Source of the DNA: Spirodela intermedia
Taxonomy: Eukaryota > Streptophyta > Magnoliopsida > Alismatales > Araceae
Reading direction: 5' to 3'
Assembly: GCA_902729315.2 (NCBI GenBank)
Contig: LR746274.1
Location: 558,001 to 622,000 of the forward strand
Length of the DNA stretch: 64,000 nucleotides
This document shows, piece by piece, positions 11,333 to 22,564 of this stretch. Each line of letters begins with the position of its first letter. Position 1 is the first letter of the stretch. The position numbers and the translations under genes are program-made. The notes under the pieces are model-generated. The model had not been told where the DNA came from and made no database searches. It saw only the letters and a list, made by a program, of their open reading frames with translations.

Positions 11333-11723
11333 CTCTCTCAGTCCCTAGACGAGGAGAACAAATGGGTGGGTGGCATGAGCTGGGGGGGCCATAGCTCCAT
11401 CCCAGCTGGTAAATCGTGGAGAGATATGGGGGAGAGAGAACGTAACCAAAGAAGCTACTGTAGTGGGGAGGAGTTGGCATGGGACCTCACTATCCATGGG
11501 CATGCGGCGGTGGAAGCCCTAGTGCCCATGGAATGCTGCCATCACTATCTTCCTCAGGAAAGACGATGTTGAGAGAAAGAGGATGGAAAGGTGGAGGGGG
11601 AAGAGATAGAAGGAGAAGAGGAGAGTTTGAATTTTGACACATTAAGCCCTACTGAGAAATCAACTATAGAGTAGGGTAGTTGTAGGTATTGTAGAGTATC
11701 TAAATACTATGGATCCTGAGCAT
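11333..11723 (-). pseudogene. Decayed LARP1-like first exon and upstream region
   Basis: This stretch aligns over about 390 bases with 48,080-48,466, the first coding exon plus upstream region of the reverse-strand LARP1-like gene. Landmarks are the segments around 11,366-11,400 (tggcatgagctggggggg), 11,470-11,490 (gtagtggggaggagt), 11,545-11,575 (caggaaagacgatg) and 11,690-11,715 (gagtatctaaatact). Differences are mainly C-to-T and G-to-A transitions plus a few small deletions. No later exons are present. The homology stops exactly where repeat family B begins. It is an old third copy of the locus and cannot be translated. Confidence 0.85.
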
Positions 11724-12215
11724 TCGAGAGGATTATCGTGAAATGTCCATGGCCTCAAAGGCTCTCCTTAGACAAGGATAATGTCAAAAATCTTTAGGTC
11801 CCCTTGTAAAGTCTAAAAATCAATGAAATGAGTCATCGAATCATCTCCGATGGCTGTCACCCGATAGAACAAAAAAATAACAACTTTGTGGTTCTCCAAC
11901 AATTGTCACCTAGTGAAGATGAGCTAGATAAAGGTGGGACATATTTTAAGGAGCTTCATTGTTAAGTTCATACAGTAAGAGGAGGCTTTTCATCACAATC
12001 TAGTATACTCTCAAGAAGTGACAACTTGTCTCTTAGTGGATCGTCCTCTTCTCCGATGATAGCTTATTCATGAATCAATCAAAGATGATTTACTTGATGG
12101 ATTTGCAATCCTTTTATCTATAATCATTTAACAATTTTAGTAACAATACTTCACGAATCACATTGATGATATTTTTGTCGATAATTGAGTGATTATGGCA
12201 GGTTAATCACTCACT
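11724..12215 (-). repeat. Repeat family B, CpG-depleted reverse copy
   Basis: The reverse complement follows 2,735-3,290 along its length, with the same order of landmarks (gagcctttgaggccatgg, gggtgacagccatcgg, gagcctcctcttactg-like, gaagaggacgatcc). Most differences are transitions at former CpG sites. It abuts the LARP remnant on one side and the gypsy integrase remnant on the other. Confidence 0.75.
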
Positions 12216-12239
12216 AGAAATCTATAAGAAATCATGATT

Positions 12240-12960
12240 TAATCAAATAAAATATAAGTTTTAGCTTTGGTAAGATTCGAGTCCTCTCCAAGTTGTCCAC
12301 CTACATGAGAGAGAGTAAAATAAGTATGTAAATACTCATATAAATCCCTATCTGAGGTGTTGGTTTGGGGCAGGTCATGTAATCTAACAAATTCATTACA
12401 ATCTAGAAATCTTTGAAGCATTAGAAGTTTTTGAGAATGGAAGAAAGTGGGCCATTTTTGCAAATCTATCAAAAATGACAAAAATAGAATCATTTTTTCT
12501 TATAGTTCATGACAAACCTAACACAAAGTCCATGCTAACATCTTTCCATGGGTGTGTGGAATGGGTAGAGATGAGTACAATCTAGTATTTTGTTTTGAAA
12601 ATTTAGCTTAGGTAAAAATATGGCACTGAGATACTATTTTAGCCACATATCTTTTAAGTCCAAGCCAAAGAAAAACATTCTTCTATCATATGGATGGTTT
12701 TATCTCTTCAGAAATCACTAGCTAATCCTCTAGCATGTAATTCACAAACAAAGAAATCTCTAATAGATGCTTGTGGAAGAAACAATCGGTCACTTTTATA
12801 TAGGTATCTATCACGAATTAAATAATATTAGTAATCTAAAGATGGTCTTTGGGTAAAGGTTGAATAAACTTCAGCAAAATTAGGACAATCTAAATACATG
12901 ATTTTAATCCGATTGAAACCCATGATCTCTTGTGTTAATAGACTCAACAAAGCAATCCTT
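12240..12960 (-). pseudogene. Gypsy integrase fragment, degenerate
   Basis: On the reverse strand a segment near 12,415-12,470 reads as FDRFAKMAHFLPFSKTSNAS in one frame, the first catalytic-Asp region of the integrase core (canonical DRFSKMAHF..KTSDAS). The following RLHDLP and SDRD text lies in the next frame. The domain is cut off soon after, before the second and third catalytic residues. It belongs to the same element as the RT at 13.7-14.2 kb. Confidence 0.75.
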
Positions 12961-13560
12961 CGACTTAATGCATCAGCTACTCAATTCTCACACCCTAGTT
13001 TATATTTAAGGATAAATGAATAGGCTTGTATGAATTCAACCCAACTGCCATGCCTAGCATTGAGCTTTTGATGTGATTATAAGAATTGAAGAGCTTCATA
13101 GTCAAAGTAAAGGACAAATTTTTGAGGTAATAAATAATGACACCAATACCTAAGAGCTTGTACTACTACATAATTCTTTATCATAAGTTGAATATGTTTT
13201 TTTTAGCTTCATTGAGTTTCTCACTAAAGTACGCCACAAGATGACCCTCTTGATTGAACACACCTCTTATACATGTTCTTGATACATCACAAGCCACTTT
13301 GAAGAGTTTAGAGAAATCAGGTAGCCTAAGAATACGGGCTTTAATCATTTGTTATTTTAAATAATTAAAGGCACCAGATGCTTCCTCCATCTATTGAAAT
13401 TGTCCTCCTTTCATTCCATTTGTTATTGGGGTCATGATTGTATTGAAATTTTGAATTAATTGTTTATAAAAAGAGGCTAACCTATGAAAACTCCTAAGTT
13501 CATGGATATTTTTAGATATGGGCCAATCCTCAATGGCTTTGATCTTCTGAGGGTCTATAG
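12961..13560 (-). pseudogene. Gypsy RNase H, degenerate
   Basis: The reverse strand gives VACDVSRTCIRGVFNQEGHL and YFSEKLNEAKK, the start of a Ty3/gypsy RNase H (canonical VACDAS..GIGGVLSQEGHPVAYFSEKLNEAK). Decayed text follows towards 12,960, where the catalytic histidine-containing end would be. The upstream linker (about 13,340-13,560) shows IDPQKIKAIEDWP-like residues from the RT connection. Stops interrupt all frames. Confidence 0.8.
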
Positions 13561-14215
13561 TCACTCCTCGAGATGTTACTACAAATTTTAGAAAATTAAC
13601 ATGTTCTATGCAAAAGACACACTTGTGAGGTGTGGCAATTAATGACTCTTTTCTTAGAGTATCACAAATTGATTTTAAATGTATAAGATCCCTGATGTTT
13701 TACTATAAATAAGAATATCATCAAATATAAACAACCACAAATTTTCCCATAAAAGACTTTAGTACATATGACATTAATCTCATAAATGTACTTGGTGCAT
13801 TAGAAAGTCTAAAATTCATCACTAACCCATCTTTGGTCTTAAAAGTTGTTTTCCATTTATCCCTTGGCCTAGCTCTCACTTGATGATAATCACTTCTTAG
13901 ATCTAGTTTTGAAAATATAGAGGCTCCAACTAACATGTCTAATAAATCATCTAATTGAGGGATAGGAAAGTGGTACTTAATGGTTATCTTATTGATGGCA
14001 CGGCCATCAACACACATTCTTCACGTACCATCTCTTTTTGGGACTAATAGAGTCAGAACTGCACATGAGCTAAGGCTTTCTCTAACAAATTCTTTTCTTA
14101 ATAATTCAGTAATTTGACGTCATAACTCATCATGTCTTTGAGACTTAGGTGATAATGAGGAAGGTTTAGTAAGGATGAGCTGGGGATAAAATCAATTGCA
14201 TGTTGGATACTCATT
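13561..14215 (-). pseudogene. Gypsy reverse transcriptase, degenerate
   Basis: Reverse frames at 14,337-14,098 and 14,017-13,721 carry gypsy RT blocks in order: [86 protein letters not shown] and [11 protein letters not shown], then GKFVVVYI just before the expected catalytic Asp pair. The frame stops there, so the YxDD box is disrupted. The closest type is a plant chromovirus, judged by the HAIDxxPGAxLPNxPHY-style motif shared with the element at 43.6 kb. Confidence 0.88.
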
Positions 14216-14800
14216 CGAGGCAAATGATCAGGGAAATCAGCCAGAAAAATATTCTTATATTCTTCTATGAGGGTTTCAACTTTCATTGGGAATGTTCCCT
14301 CGTTTTGGGGTTGATTCTGTGGTATATGGATGCACAATTCACACGGGGGTTCCTGTCTCTAATTTCTTTCATAGGGATCGGGCACTAATAAAACTAATGT
14401 TGGGATTGGGTTTATTTCATTTATCAAACTCTTTTTGGGTTCAAAAGGATGCCAAACTATTTTTTTCCCTTTATGTATGAAGGAGCATATGTTTGATCTT
14501 CCTTGTTGTTGTACATCTAAGTCATACAACCAAGGTCGTCCTAAAATTAAGCTTCCTACATTCATAGGTAATATGTCACCGAGTATCTCCTCTTCATTTA
14601 AATTTACCTTGAGATTAATCAAGCATTGTGCCTGAAAAGAATGTTGGTTGAATTAATCCATAAGACTTTATATGGGTTGGGGTGGGTAGTAGATTCAATC
14701 CCAATTTATTGACAGTCTCCTGAGCAATGGGATTAATGCTACTATTGTTGACAATTATGAGTGATAATATTTGCTTTTACGGACGTGATTTGATCTTGAG
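14216..14800 (-). pseudogene. Gypsy aspartic protease region, degenerate
   Basis: The frame 14,622-14,359 reads as the C-terminal half of a plant gypsy protease: DILPMNVGSLILGRPWLYDLD and RSNICSFIHKGKKIVW (canonical DVVPMDxxxILLGRPWLYDxD). The active-site half lies at about 14,800-14,640, where the Asp-Ser-Gly box is degraded to N-N-S-S. The position between gag and RT is as expected. Confidence 0.82.
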
Positions 14801-15189
14801 ATGATGCAACATAATCAAGGGTCAAGGTGCTGACATGTGGCATCACCAAATGAGGAGATTGAAAGTCGTCGAGAGTATCTACATGATTGATAGTAGATGG
14901 AGTATACTTATCGAGGGTACAACGGATCTCAACATTAAGGAATATCCTACAGCTACGACAAAACCTCCAAATCCAATGTTTCAGATCAGCTTGAGAGAAA
15001 ACCGACTCTCACCCCATCTTATCACAGCCAAAAAGATGAAAAAACCCTCACTCGCTCATAGCCTTAGATTAGATGATCTTGGATGAACTAGCTCACAAGA
15101 AGGTAGATATTAGTACTACACATGTAATCTTGTACCTTCATGTAAACCTTTACACATTTAAGTCATTGTTTAAGGGTAGAAAGCCTAAC
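14801..15189. other. Unassigned DNA inside the reverse-strand gypsy
   Basis: It lies between protease and gag of the reverse gypsy and next to the family C insertion. A short + frame (14,835-15,086) shows no known domain. It may be decayed gag-protease linker or part of the inserted element. Confidence 0.35.
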
Positions 15190-15790
15190 TTCAAATGTTC
15201 TAGCATTTAGTCGGCTTGAATGAAATAGCATTAAGGTTCTACATCAATTTGGATGTGTTTTGGATTGATTGAAGTATTGATTCACTGCTTAGATCATCAG
15301 AGAAGCACACTTGAAGAGAAAACCATCTGGCTTTAGCAAAATATAGAGGCCTAAGGTAAGTTTTTTTAGGTCTAATGTGTTCCACATGTGAACAACCATT
15401 TAAGCATTCATAGGTTTGAAATAGATAGAGATACATTTTTAATTTCATATTATGATTCTTCCATAAGTGTTTCCCCTCTCAACATCTCCTATATCATTGA
15501 ATTTTTGTTTTCCTCCTTTTTTGATTTTTAAGAAGGTCACCCGCAAGTGCCTTGTGCATAAATATGGGACCCACACTTGTGTTGTGGTTATTGATACTTA
15601 ATTTATTTACTGTTGCCTTTTCTTCTTAGCTTGCATTTCATTTCAATAGATCAATTAAATAGAGTAGTAGCTACCTATCACCTAATTCTCATTCCCTATG
15701 GATCGATCACAAGCTTACCATACTATTCACCTATTTTAGTATTTTAATTAGGTAAATTCAAGATTCTAAATGTTTTTGGTCGACTGATTT
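15190..15790 (+). repeat. Repeat family C, second copy
   Basis: It matches the reverse complement of 4,927-5,500, from 'ggcttgaatgaaatagcatta' through 'gaggcctaaggtaag' and 'cacctaattctcattcccta' to 'gatcgatcacaagcttacc'. It sits within the reverse-strand gypsy, between protease and gag, so it entered that element after it had integrated. No coding capacity was seen. Confidence 0.7.
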
Positions 15791-15899
15791 GGGACATTTC
15801 AACAACCCTCAATTTCGTTTTGTCAATACGCTAGCATGTATGAGGGCCCATTTTGACATATGTAAAAAAAAATGGAGGTGCAACGAGGATTTTTTTTGG

Positions 15900-16770
15900 A
15901 TTTTGGTTGGGTAAGAATACACCTCACAACTCCTAATCTTACATTGTCAATGTAATCAAGGGCCAACATGGGATCAACTTCATATTCTTCTTGAATAGGG
16001 TTCTCATCTTCTAGAATTTCTTCAGAATTTTCTTATCCACCTATCAACAAGCTATGAGATGGACATTGAGCTGCATAATGTCCTATACCCCTAGACTTAA
16101 AACATGTAAGTTTCGTTTTAGTTGAAGTATCCAAAACTCTTTTTCCTTTATCTACTCCTATTTTCTCGAATTTCTTTGTATAAGTATGGACTATGATTTG
16201 TGTGGTTCTACTTTTGGTTGGAGGAAAATCAGAAGTCGTGATGAAGGTACCTGTGAATTGAAATGAGGCATAGGTTTATAAAACGAGTCTACATCTATTA
16301 CGAACTGATAGGCCTCTTCTAATATATGAATATTTCATAGGCAAAGCTCTCACCAAAAGTCTTCTCGAAAACCAGTTCAAAAATGGGATAGTATGACTTT
16401 TGGGTCCTCATTTATTTTGGAAATGAGCATTAACTCATCAAATTGAGTTAAATAGTCTATGACAGATCTATTACCCTAGGAGATCCTATTCCATTGATCC
16501 AACATTTTGGTAGTATAATTTATAGGTTAGTATTTTTCCCTTAATTTAGCTTTCATTTCTTCCCATGTTCCAATTGGTTCTTGTCCTTAATTCTAATAGT
16601 TGATCAATATTCCTCCAATATGTTTTAGAACTTGTTAGTTTAAGATTAGAAAATCTTACTTTCCTAGCTTCAGACATGTTATACAAACCAAAGTAGTTAT
16701 CTATTATTAGTTCCCAATCTAAATAAATTTTCAGATCTTTTCCTTCCTCAAACATAGGTACATCTATCCA
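15900..16770 (-). pseudogene. Gypsy gag with CCHC knuckle, degenerate
   Basis: The reverse frame 16,755-16,546 carries the gag motif DLKIYLDWELIIDNYFGLYN, followed by MSEARKVRFSNLKLTS (canonical FEG..DPEAYLDWE..xxxxF..YxxxExxKVxFAxLKL). Further down, a zinc knuckle at 16,063-16,104 reads C-F-K-S-R-G-I-G-H-Y-A-A-Q-C, with the second Cys replaced by Ser. The order gag, protease, RT, RNase H, integrase on the reverse strand is complete but split by the family C insertion. Confidence 0.85.
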
Positions 16771-17087
16771 AATGTTCCGATGTGATGGGTCAGTATCTAT
16801 GGCCTCCTCTTGGTTTCTATTTCACCTAGGATTTTCTTGATGTGGCAGATGATCTCTTGGATTTTCTTGTGTTTTCAGTTTTCTTAATCTTTGACTCATC
16901 ACATTCATTTGTTCTATTAGTAGTCTTGCCCATTGAGGTATTTGTTCATCCATTGGAGGGATTTGTTGATTGTCATCTATTGCATAAGGGTATACTAGGA
17001 CGGTTAGGCATGTAATTATTTGGAGTGGGATATGTAGATGAAGATCTAACGTATGAATTTGTGATGCTTGATGTGGGTATCCTAACT
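16771..17087 (-). mobile_element. Gag N-terminal and leader region of the reverse gypsy
   Basis: Sequence between the primer-binding site and the recognised gag motif. No intact frame is visible. Its position fits the 5' leader and the beginning of gag. Confidence 0.5.
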
Positions 17088-17101
17088 TGGCTCTAATACC
17101 A
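17088..17101 (-). promoter_or_regulatory. Primer-binding site (initiator Met tRNA) of the reverse gypsy
   Basis: The reverse strand reads TGGTATTAGAGCCA, which differs by one base from the TGGTATCAGAGCCA complement of the plant initiator-methionine tRNA 3' end. It marks the start of reverse transcription for this element and fixes its 5' LTR on the high-coordinate side. Confidence 0.85.
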
Positions 17102-17780
17102 AATATGATGCAGATGAAAAAGGCATAGGATATGAAATATAAACTATAGCATAAAATGTACTAAAGATTATAAGAACAAACGGATAAATATCAATACATC
17201 CAAGATAAGACACCCACAATTGATAAACAAGTAGAATCTAGCTGTTTGAAAAAACTGCTGATAGGATACCTTGAGTTTTGGCACACCAGAAAATCTTCCC
17301 TTTCACGGGTTAATGATCAACCAAATAAGATTAATCTGGCTAACCTATGATCACTCAAGCAACAAAGGAGCAAGATGATATATTAAATGCACAAACAATA
17401 GAAAAGTAGAAGAGTTTACTATATCGTGGAAGGCTGTAGATTCACTGGTGATATTGTGCAATAATCAGGAGATTATTTGATGGTGACAGTCATAGAGAGG
17501 CTAGGGATGGCCCAACCTGCTGGCATCTTGAACCAAGCTCTCGTGGGGTAGGTGATAGTGATCTATAAGCTATGGATATAAAAGGTTTTCAGATTTACAT
17601 GATAGGTGGATAAGTGATGACTCGATACTTGAGATGTTGTAGGTCCTAAGTGAGGTTATCTAAAACTATATATATTTTCATTATCCTAATCAATCTAATA
17701 CGTAGAGAGGGTAAGATAAGGGTCGAACCACAATGTAATCATTATCCTAATCAATCTAATATTCCGATGAAGATCTAATA
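17102..17780 (-). mobile_element. Putative 5' LTR of the reverse gypsy
   Basis: The DNA next to the primer-binding site ends on the reverse strand in '..catctgcatcatattTGG', consistent with an LTR end. No domain is visible. The 'cattatcctaatcaatctaat' motif occurs twice (near 17,678 and 17,739), a small local duplication. The second LTR was not found, so the limits are uncertain. Confidence 0.5.
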
Positions 17781-17784
17781 CCAA

Positions 17785-18110
17785 TTGATATAAGACGGAG
17801 ACGTCTTTAACCGCCGCTTACCGTGACAAGACCTTCTTAACCGCCGCTTTTGGTGGAAAGACGTGCTTAACCGCCGCATTCGGTGACGAGACGTGCTTAT
17901 CCACCGCTTCTAGTGGGAGAGCGTGCTTACCCTTTTCGTCGGAGAATGTGCTTAACCGCCGCTTTTGGTGGGAGAGCGTCCTTAACCGCCGCTTTTCGTG
18001 GGAGTGTGTTTAGCCGCCGCCTTTCGTGGGAGACGTGCTTAACCGCCGCATTTGGTGACGAGACGTAATTAACCGCCGCTTCCGGTGACGAGACGTCCGT
18101 AACCGCCTAA
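17785..18110. repeat. ~31-bp minisatellite, about ten units
   Basis: Imperfect tandem copies of a unit of the form 'gagacgtgcttaaccgccgc' plus 'tttcggtg/ggtgggagag', starting at about 17,790 and ending near 18,108. The units differ by a few bases each. It is GC-rich within AT-rich surroundings. The 61-codon frame across it only reflects the repeat. Confidence 0.9.
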
Positions 18111-18364
18111 ATAAGAGGTGCAACTGGTGGTGAACGTCTTCTTGCCTTCCGCGTGCGATACCTCGTCTTCTTGCATTCCGCGTAATTGCGGCTTGAATAA
18201 AATATTCATGAATTTAAATAATCATACCGCCGCGCATCACATACGACGGTGCGTCAAATATATAAAAATGCAGCGGCTGACACGTGCGGAAAATTGCGGA
18301 AAAATCCGTAGGATATGTGAAATAAAATATATGTATTTCCCTACATTACTTAAGTATCCTCATT

Positions 18365-18560
18365 GTTTAAATATATCACAGTAAATTAAAAAAAATCATA
18401 AAAATCCGAGAATATTTTTAAAATAGGAAATTTTCTTAGAATCATTATAAAATTATTATTTGGCTATTTTACATATGATAACATGCTAAAATAAGACATT
18501 TGATTTTAAAATATATTCACTTTAAGGTAATTAATGAGTAGTTTTAGCATATTATCAATA
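18365..18560. repeat. AT-rich terminal segment with inverted repeat, similar to family C end
   Basis: tgataacatgctaaaa at 18,476-18,491 faces an inverted near-copy at 18,542-18,557 (one mismatch). The same 12-bp word with its perfect inverted partner occurs at 6,007-6,069, preceded by a similar AT-rich run containing 'atcataaaaa'. This suggests related element ends. Confidence 0.55.
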
Positions 18561-19040
18561 GGTTTGCGGGGAGAGGAAATAATGATAAAAGTGATAATAA
18601 GATAGAATAAGAGCGGGGTTGGTTAGCAGTGGCTGTGATTGGGGAATATAACTGTGAAGGGCGGAGGTATAGATGGAGGTGGTAACGGTGGCTGACGGCG
18701 ACGATGGTTGACGGTAGAGGAAAAAAAAGTAAAATACGGACAATGGTGGCGGGCAGCAAGGGCGGAGAAAGGCGGTCTCGTCTGTGGCTAAGGTGAGGGC
18801 TAGCTGACGTGATAGAGCAGGGAGGATGAGTAGTGGGAAAAAGAGGAGGGAGAAAAGGAGGAGGAAGCTCCAAACCGAGAGCAACAGGTCCTAGCGACCA
18901 ACCCAAGTTGGGCCGATCGGATCAGAGATCAAAAAGAACAGATCTTCATTCTCCAAATGCTCTCTTGTCCTCTCAACTCATGGCTCTCTTATAGCCTTTT
19001 TTCTTCAAAACGTAAATTAAGCTAATAATAAAGATAATCA
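18561..19040. other. Purine-rich unassigned DNA
   Basis: The + strand is purine-rich with many GGTGG/GACGG words, giving long low-complexity reverse frames (18,544-18,906) rich in Pro, Ser and Leu. No domain was recognised. It may be LTR or leader sequence. Confidence 0.4.
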
Positions 19041-20080
19041 CTCCTCTTGGGACGTTTATGGTGCCGTTGTGGATGAGGGGTGCACTGAAACCATCCTTCC
19101 TGAGATGATGCCAGGTCACTACCGTTCTCCTCGCCATGCTGTTTTGTCGTCAGACTGTTTTGTTGAGAGCATTGATCTCGCGTTATGTCTTAACTATTTC
19201 CTTCATTTGCCCACAGCTGCTGATCTGACATGGGGTGGTTTGATGCTGCATCACACCGCCACCATCCACCGTCTGCAATGATACTTGATTCGTGTCTTCA
19301 CCGCCATCTCCAGCTGTTGCCACCGTCCTCAGCTCTGCTGCCACCACTCGGAGCCACTTTACCATCACCGCTACCGCATCTCCGGTGTTCCCCTGCCGGG
19401 ATCGCCGATGGCCGCTTGTCCGGCCGCCTATTCTGCCGCTGCCTGCTCCGCCCATTTCCGGCTGTCTCCACCATTCCGCAGCCCCATTGGATCGGGTTGA
19501 ATTCCCACGTAACCAGGCAGATGGCCGGATTTGAATCGACCTGAACTGCCAGATCCAAACCAGACAGGATCCGCGAGAACAGGACCGCCCAGGAGCCCCC
19601 AGACCAAATTGGCTCAACTCAGCCGACCCGGTCAACTAACCACCACGGCCAACAATAAGTAAACGGAGCTCTTGTAAATGGTCAACACAAAGTCAACTAT
19701 AAACAATTGAGCGTTCAATTTCAACGTGTACTCTTCCACCAAATAGTCAAGCATTTTGGCCAAAAGGTTACCTCTGAACCTTACTTCCTTCTGATTTGAG
19801 TATTTTGTTTATTTTATATATTATCTTTGCAATTGTCATTGATTGACCTGTGGATAGGTCAACTTATCATCATAGTTGATGGAAAGTGTGCGAGAATCCT
19901 TTGATATCCAACAAGTCAGATATATATATAGTGAGTAGATTGCCTAATCACTGTTTCAATTCTTACAGGAGACTACTTGATGTTATGTTAGTCAACCTTT
20001 TTAAATCCATTATGAAAGCCGTCCATTCTACTATACATTTTTAGGGTTTGTTTAATAATTTTCATCCCATCCTAACCAGC
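19041..20080. other. Unassigned, partly CCG-rich DNA
   Basis: 19,230-19,640 is rich in CCNCCG codon-like words and opens frames on both strands at once (80-150 codons), a sign of biased composition and not of a gene. 19,640-20,080 is ordinary AT-rich DNA. The short words 'gtcaac/gttgac' recur here and near 29,900, suggesting the two GC-rich blocks derive from related retroelement LTRs. This is not proven. Confidence 0.35.
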
Positions 20081-20084
20081 AAGC

Positions 20085-20400
20085 TGAGCTCCTTTGTTAC
20101 CAACTACATTAGTTTCTACACATCTCCTTTGCCAACAACTATCTTGTCTGTCATGACTCCGAGCTATGTCCTCTAAGAGAATTTTGATGCTTATGGGACA
20201 CCGACATGGGCCATGACTCATTACCTGGAGATATAGTTGAATGGCAATTGATCCAACTTGGAAGCCCGTTTATGAGCCCATAGAAGCAACTTTTAACAAC
20301 GCCAAGCATAAAGCCTTCTATTCGGTGCACAGCATAAAAAACATCTTTTTAGGGTACTCTCAAGTGCATAGCATAAATTCTTGTGTGGTTTGGAGATTGG
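20085..20400. pseudogene. Duplicated fragment: unknown coding-like piece plus KCR exon-3 tail
   Basis: 20,085-20,310 aligns in the direct sense with 25,690-25,900 (for example 'accgactacattagtttct' there and 'accaactacattagtttct' here, and 'tatgagcccattgaagcaac' versus 'tatgagcccatagaagcaac'). The next bases, 20,325-20,400, align with the reverse-strand 3' end of the KCR gene at 26,005-26,075: a reverse read such as N-H-T-R-I-Y-A-M-H-L corresponds to N-Y-L-A-K-Q-A-P-E-R. So the junction between the unknown piece and the KCR 3' end was copied as a unit. It has stops and is not functional. Confidence 0.7.
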
Positions 20401-20640
20401 CTTCTTACTTCTACGGGCAACGATGAAAAGTTTACTAGACGTTACAGAAATTCAAAATAATTCTTCTCAAATGCTCAGAGGATAAATTTCTGATCTAATC
20501 ATTCACAAATATAATAGAGATTTCTCTTTTGAGATTTACTCTCATACTTTCTTTACCAAGATGATAGTGGTGAGATGAAGAATACTAAAGAATATGTTGA
20601 AGAACATTAAACCTACAGTAGTGTGACCTGGTCAGACTCC
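20401..20640. other. Short intergenic stretch
   Basis: No coding signal or repeat was recognised between the KCR-tail fragment and the direct repeats. Confidence 0.35.
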
Positions 20641-20659
20641 GCCTCAAGAACTCTCAAAC

Positions 20660-20930
20660 TTTATTACCCTGAACCATTTCGGTTCCTCGTGATCCGGTCA
20701 ATCTGGTCAGAGAGGCCGTTGGGTTCGTGAGAATCGGTCAGTGGACGTACTAGTTCTCTTGGACACCGCCTCAAGAAGCGTGCCCAGTGAGTACCTCGAA
20801 AAACATGTGGGCCATTTCCCCGTCTTACTCCAAACCATTTCGGTTCCTTGTGACCTGGTTGGTTTGGTCATGGAGGCCGTTGGGTTCGTATTAAACGGTT
20901 CCTTGTGACCTGGCTGGTTGGATTTGTACT
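20660..20930. repeat. Direct repeats of ~70 bp
   Basis: A unit 'gaaccatttcggttcctcgt' through 'gaggccgttgggttcgt' at 20,667-20,730 recurs at 20,823-20,890, and part of it ('ggttccttgtgacctgg') occurs a third time near 20,900. It has no coding content. The origin is unknown. Confidence 0.8.
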
Positions 20931-22560
20931 CAGTTTAGTCATTGTGGTTTTTCATTGTTGAGAAATTTTGTAGCTCTGACCTTATATTGGCGAGGACATA
21001 TTGGGAAACATTTCTTTTTTTTCTTTCTTTGGCTCTTTCACTGCCTGCCTGTCAGTTTACTATCCTCAGTGTCAGTTCTACAAATTAATTCGCTATATGA
21101 CTTGTGATGGATGGATCCTCATCTGTCTATTCTTGTCATTGTGGGCGCCCTTGCTTTCTCCGCATCACTTTATGACGATCAGTTCACGTAACTTAAATAA
21201 TTAACCAACCAGTGTTGTTGTTAATTTTTGGGCGTTAAATGTATACAAAATTTTAAAATGGCATTCCCCTCTAGGGAAATTTGCCAACCTTTTACAAACT
21301 CTCCGCTCTCTCTCTCTCTCTTTCTCTCTCTTACCGAGTAAGTGTGCATCATTATTTGTATATGCTTTACCACTCATGTAAATTTCTTCAGTGACATCTC
21401 CAAATATGTACATAACTCTCGATCTTACTTTAGACCGTCGAGATCTTTAAGTGAAGGTGACAAGTTTTCTTCCCAATAGACGAAAATTCATGATTCTCCC
21501 CGACCGCCAATCTCCTTTGATATTCAGCGGTAGGAAGAGTAGGTGACTAATCCCTCACATGTATCAATCTTCAATCAATCAATATGCTGTAAGGCCAATG
21601 TTTCTACGCTCCGTAGAGAACACGGCTCCAAACAGCCAAACGGCTTGGCGGGCGGCGCGAAGGATAAATATGCCGGTCTTAATGGGTGCCCCCTGTTTCA
21701 TTTGTCACTAAATAATAATCCTGTAAAAGTTGGGATTTCTAAAGCCCACTTTAAAATTTTAGAGTAGCTATTTATGTTATACGTCTTTAAGTCTATACAA
21801 CTCGTCATATAAAATAATAGTCATGGGTATGATAGAAGTAAACATATGCCAAGTAAAACTCTGATTAAAGATGTATGGGATAAATTAAGAACGCGGAAAA
21901 GCTTATTAGATGTAATGAGACCTTTGTTTATGTGTCTGAGAGATATACTCCAGCTCCGCAACAACAAGTCAACTGTACTTGCCGATCAGTGCTGTTTTTG
22001 CGACGATGTCGTAATTGTCAACCCACATGCACACCCTATCGCAGAGGTAAGTCCTCGAAGGTTGAGATCAACCTCTCTGCGATGGCGTCAACGATGAATT
22101 GACTCCAACAGCATCCACTACATGATTTATGATGTTAGATTTTGAGTTGCATAGATGCTAGTTACCCTAGATAGAAAGTATTAGCATGGTCGATCAATCA
22201 AATATAAATTGCAAGAATTGCCTATCATACGGACCAAGTCTACTACGATCATCCATTTTTACGGATTCCATCTACTTTTTTTCTTCCGCGAGCCCCCCCT
22301 TTCCCCTGGCAGTGACTATTGTGTGAATTTATGTCAACCCAATTCAAAGTAGGCTGGCCTGCTCCTGCCTTGCGTCAATTTGTATCATTAATTTGCCCAT
22401 GCATTAAGCGTCACATAACAATAACAGTGAAATCATTGGCAAATTGAACCCGAATTTGTAGACAGCGAAGTACAGCATTAAGCGTCACATGGGCAGAACG
22501 TTTACTGCAGAAACATAACCACATTTAGACGAAAATTCAAGGTGAAAATTAAAGGTATTA
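20931..22560. other. Intergenic DNA with short microsatellite
   Basis: No recognised gene. A CT tract lies at about 21,306-21,330. The word 'cattaagcgtcacat' occurs near 22,402 and 22,474 and in variant form near 22,572, where it overlaps the KCR pseudogene's exon 3, so a small segment has been reiterated. Confidence 0.4.
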
Positions 22561-22564
22561 CTAT

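Noticed and set aside
17785-18110. Regularly spaced repeats resembling a CRISPR array
   Set aside because: Units are contiguous and degenerate without unique spacers, in a plant nuclear context; a minisatellite.
19183-19640. 150-codon reverse frame and several forward frames
   Set aside because: Simultaneous frames on both strands in CCG-rich DNA, with no domain; composition artefact.
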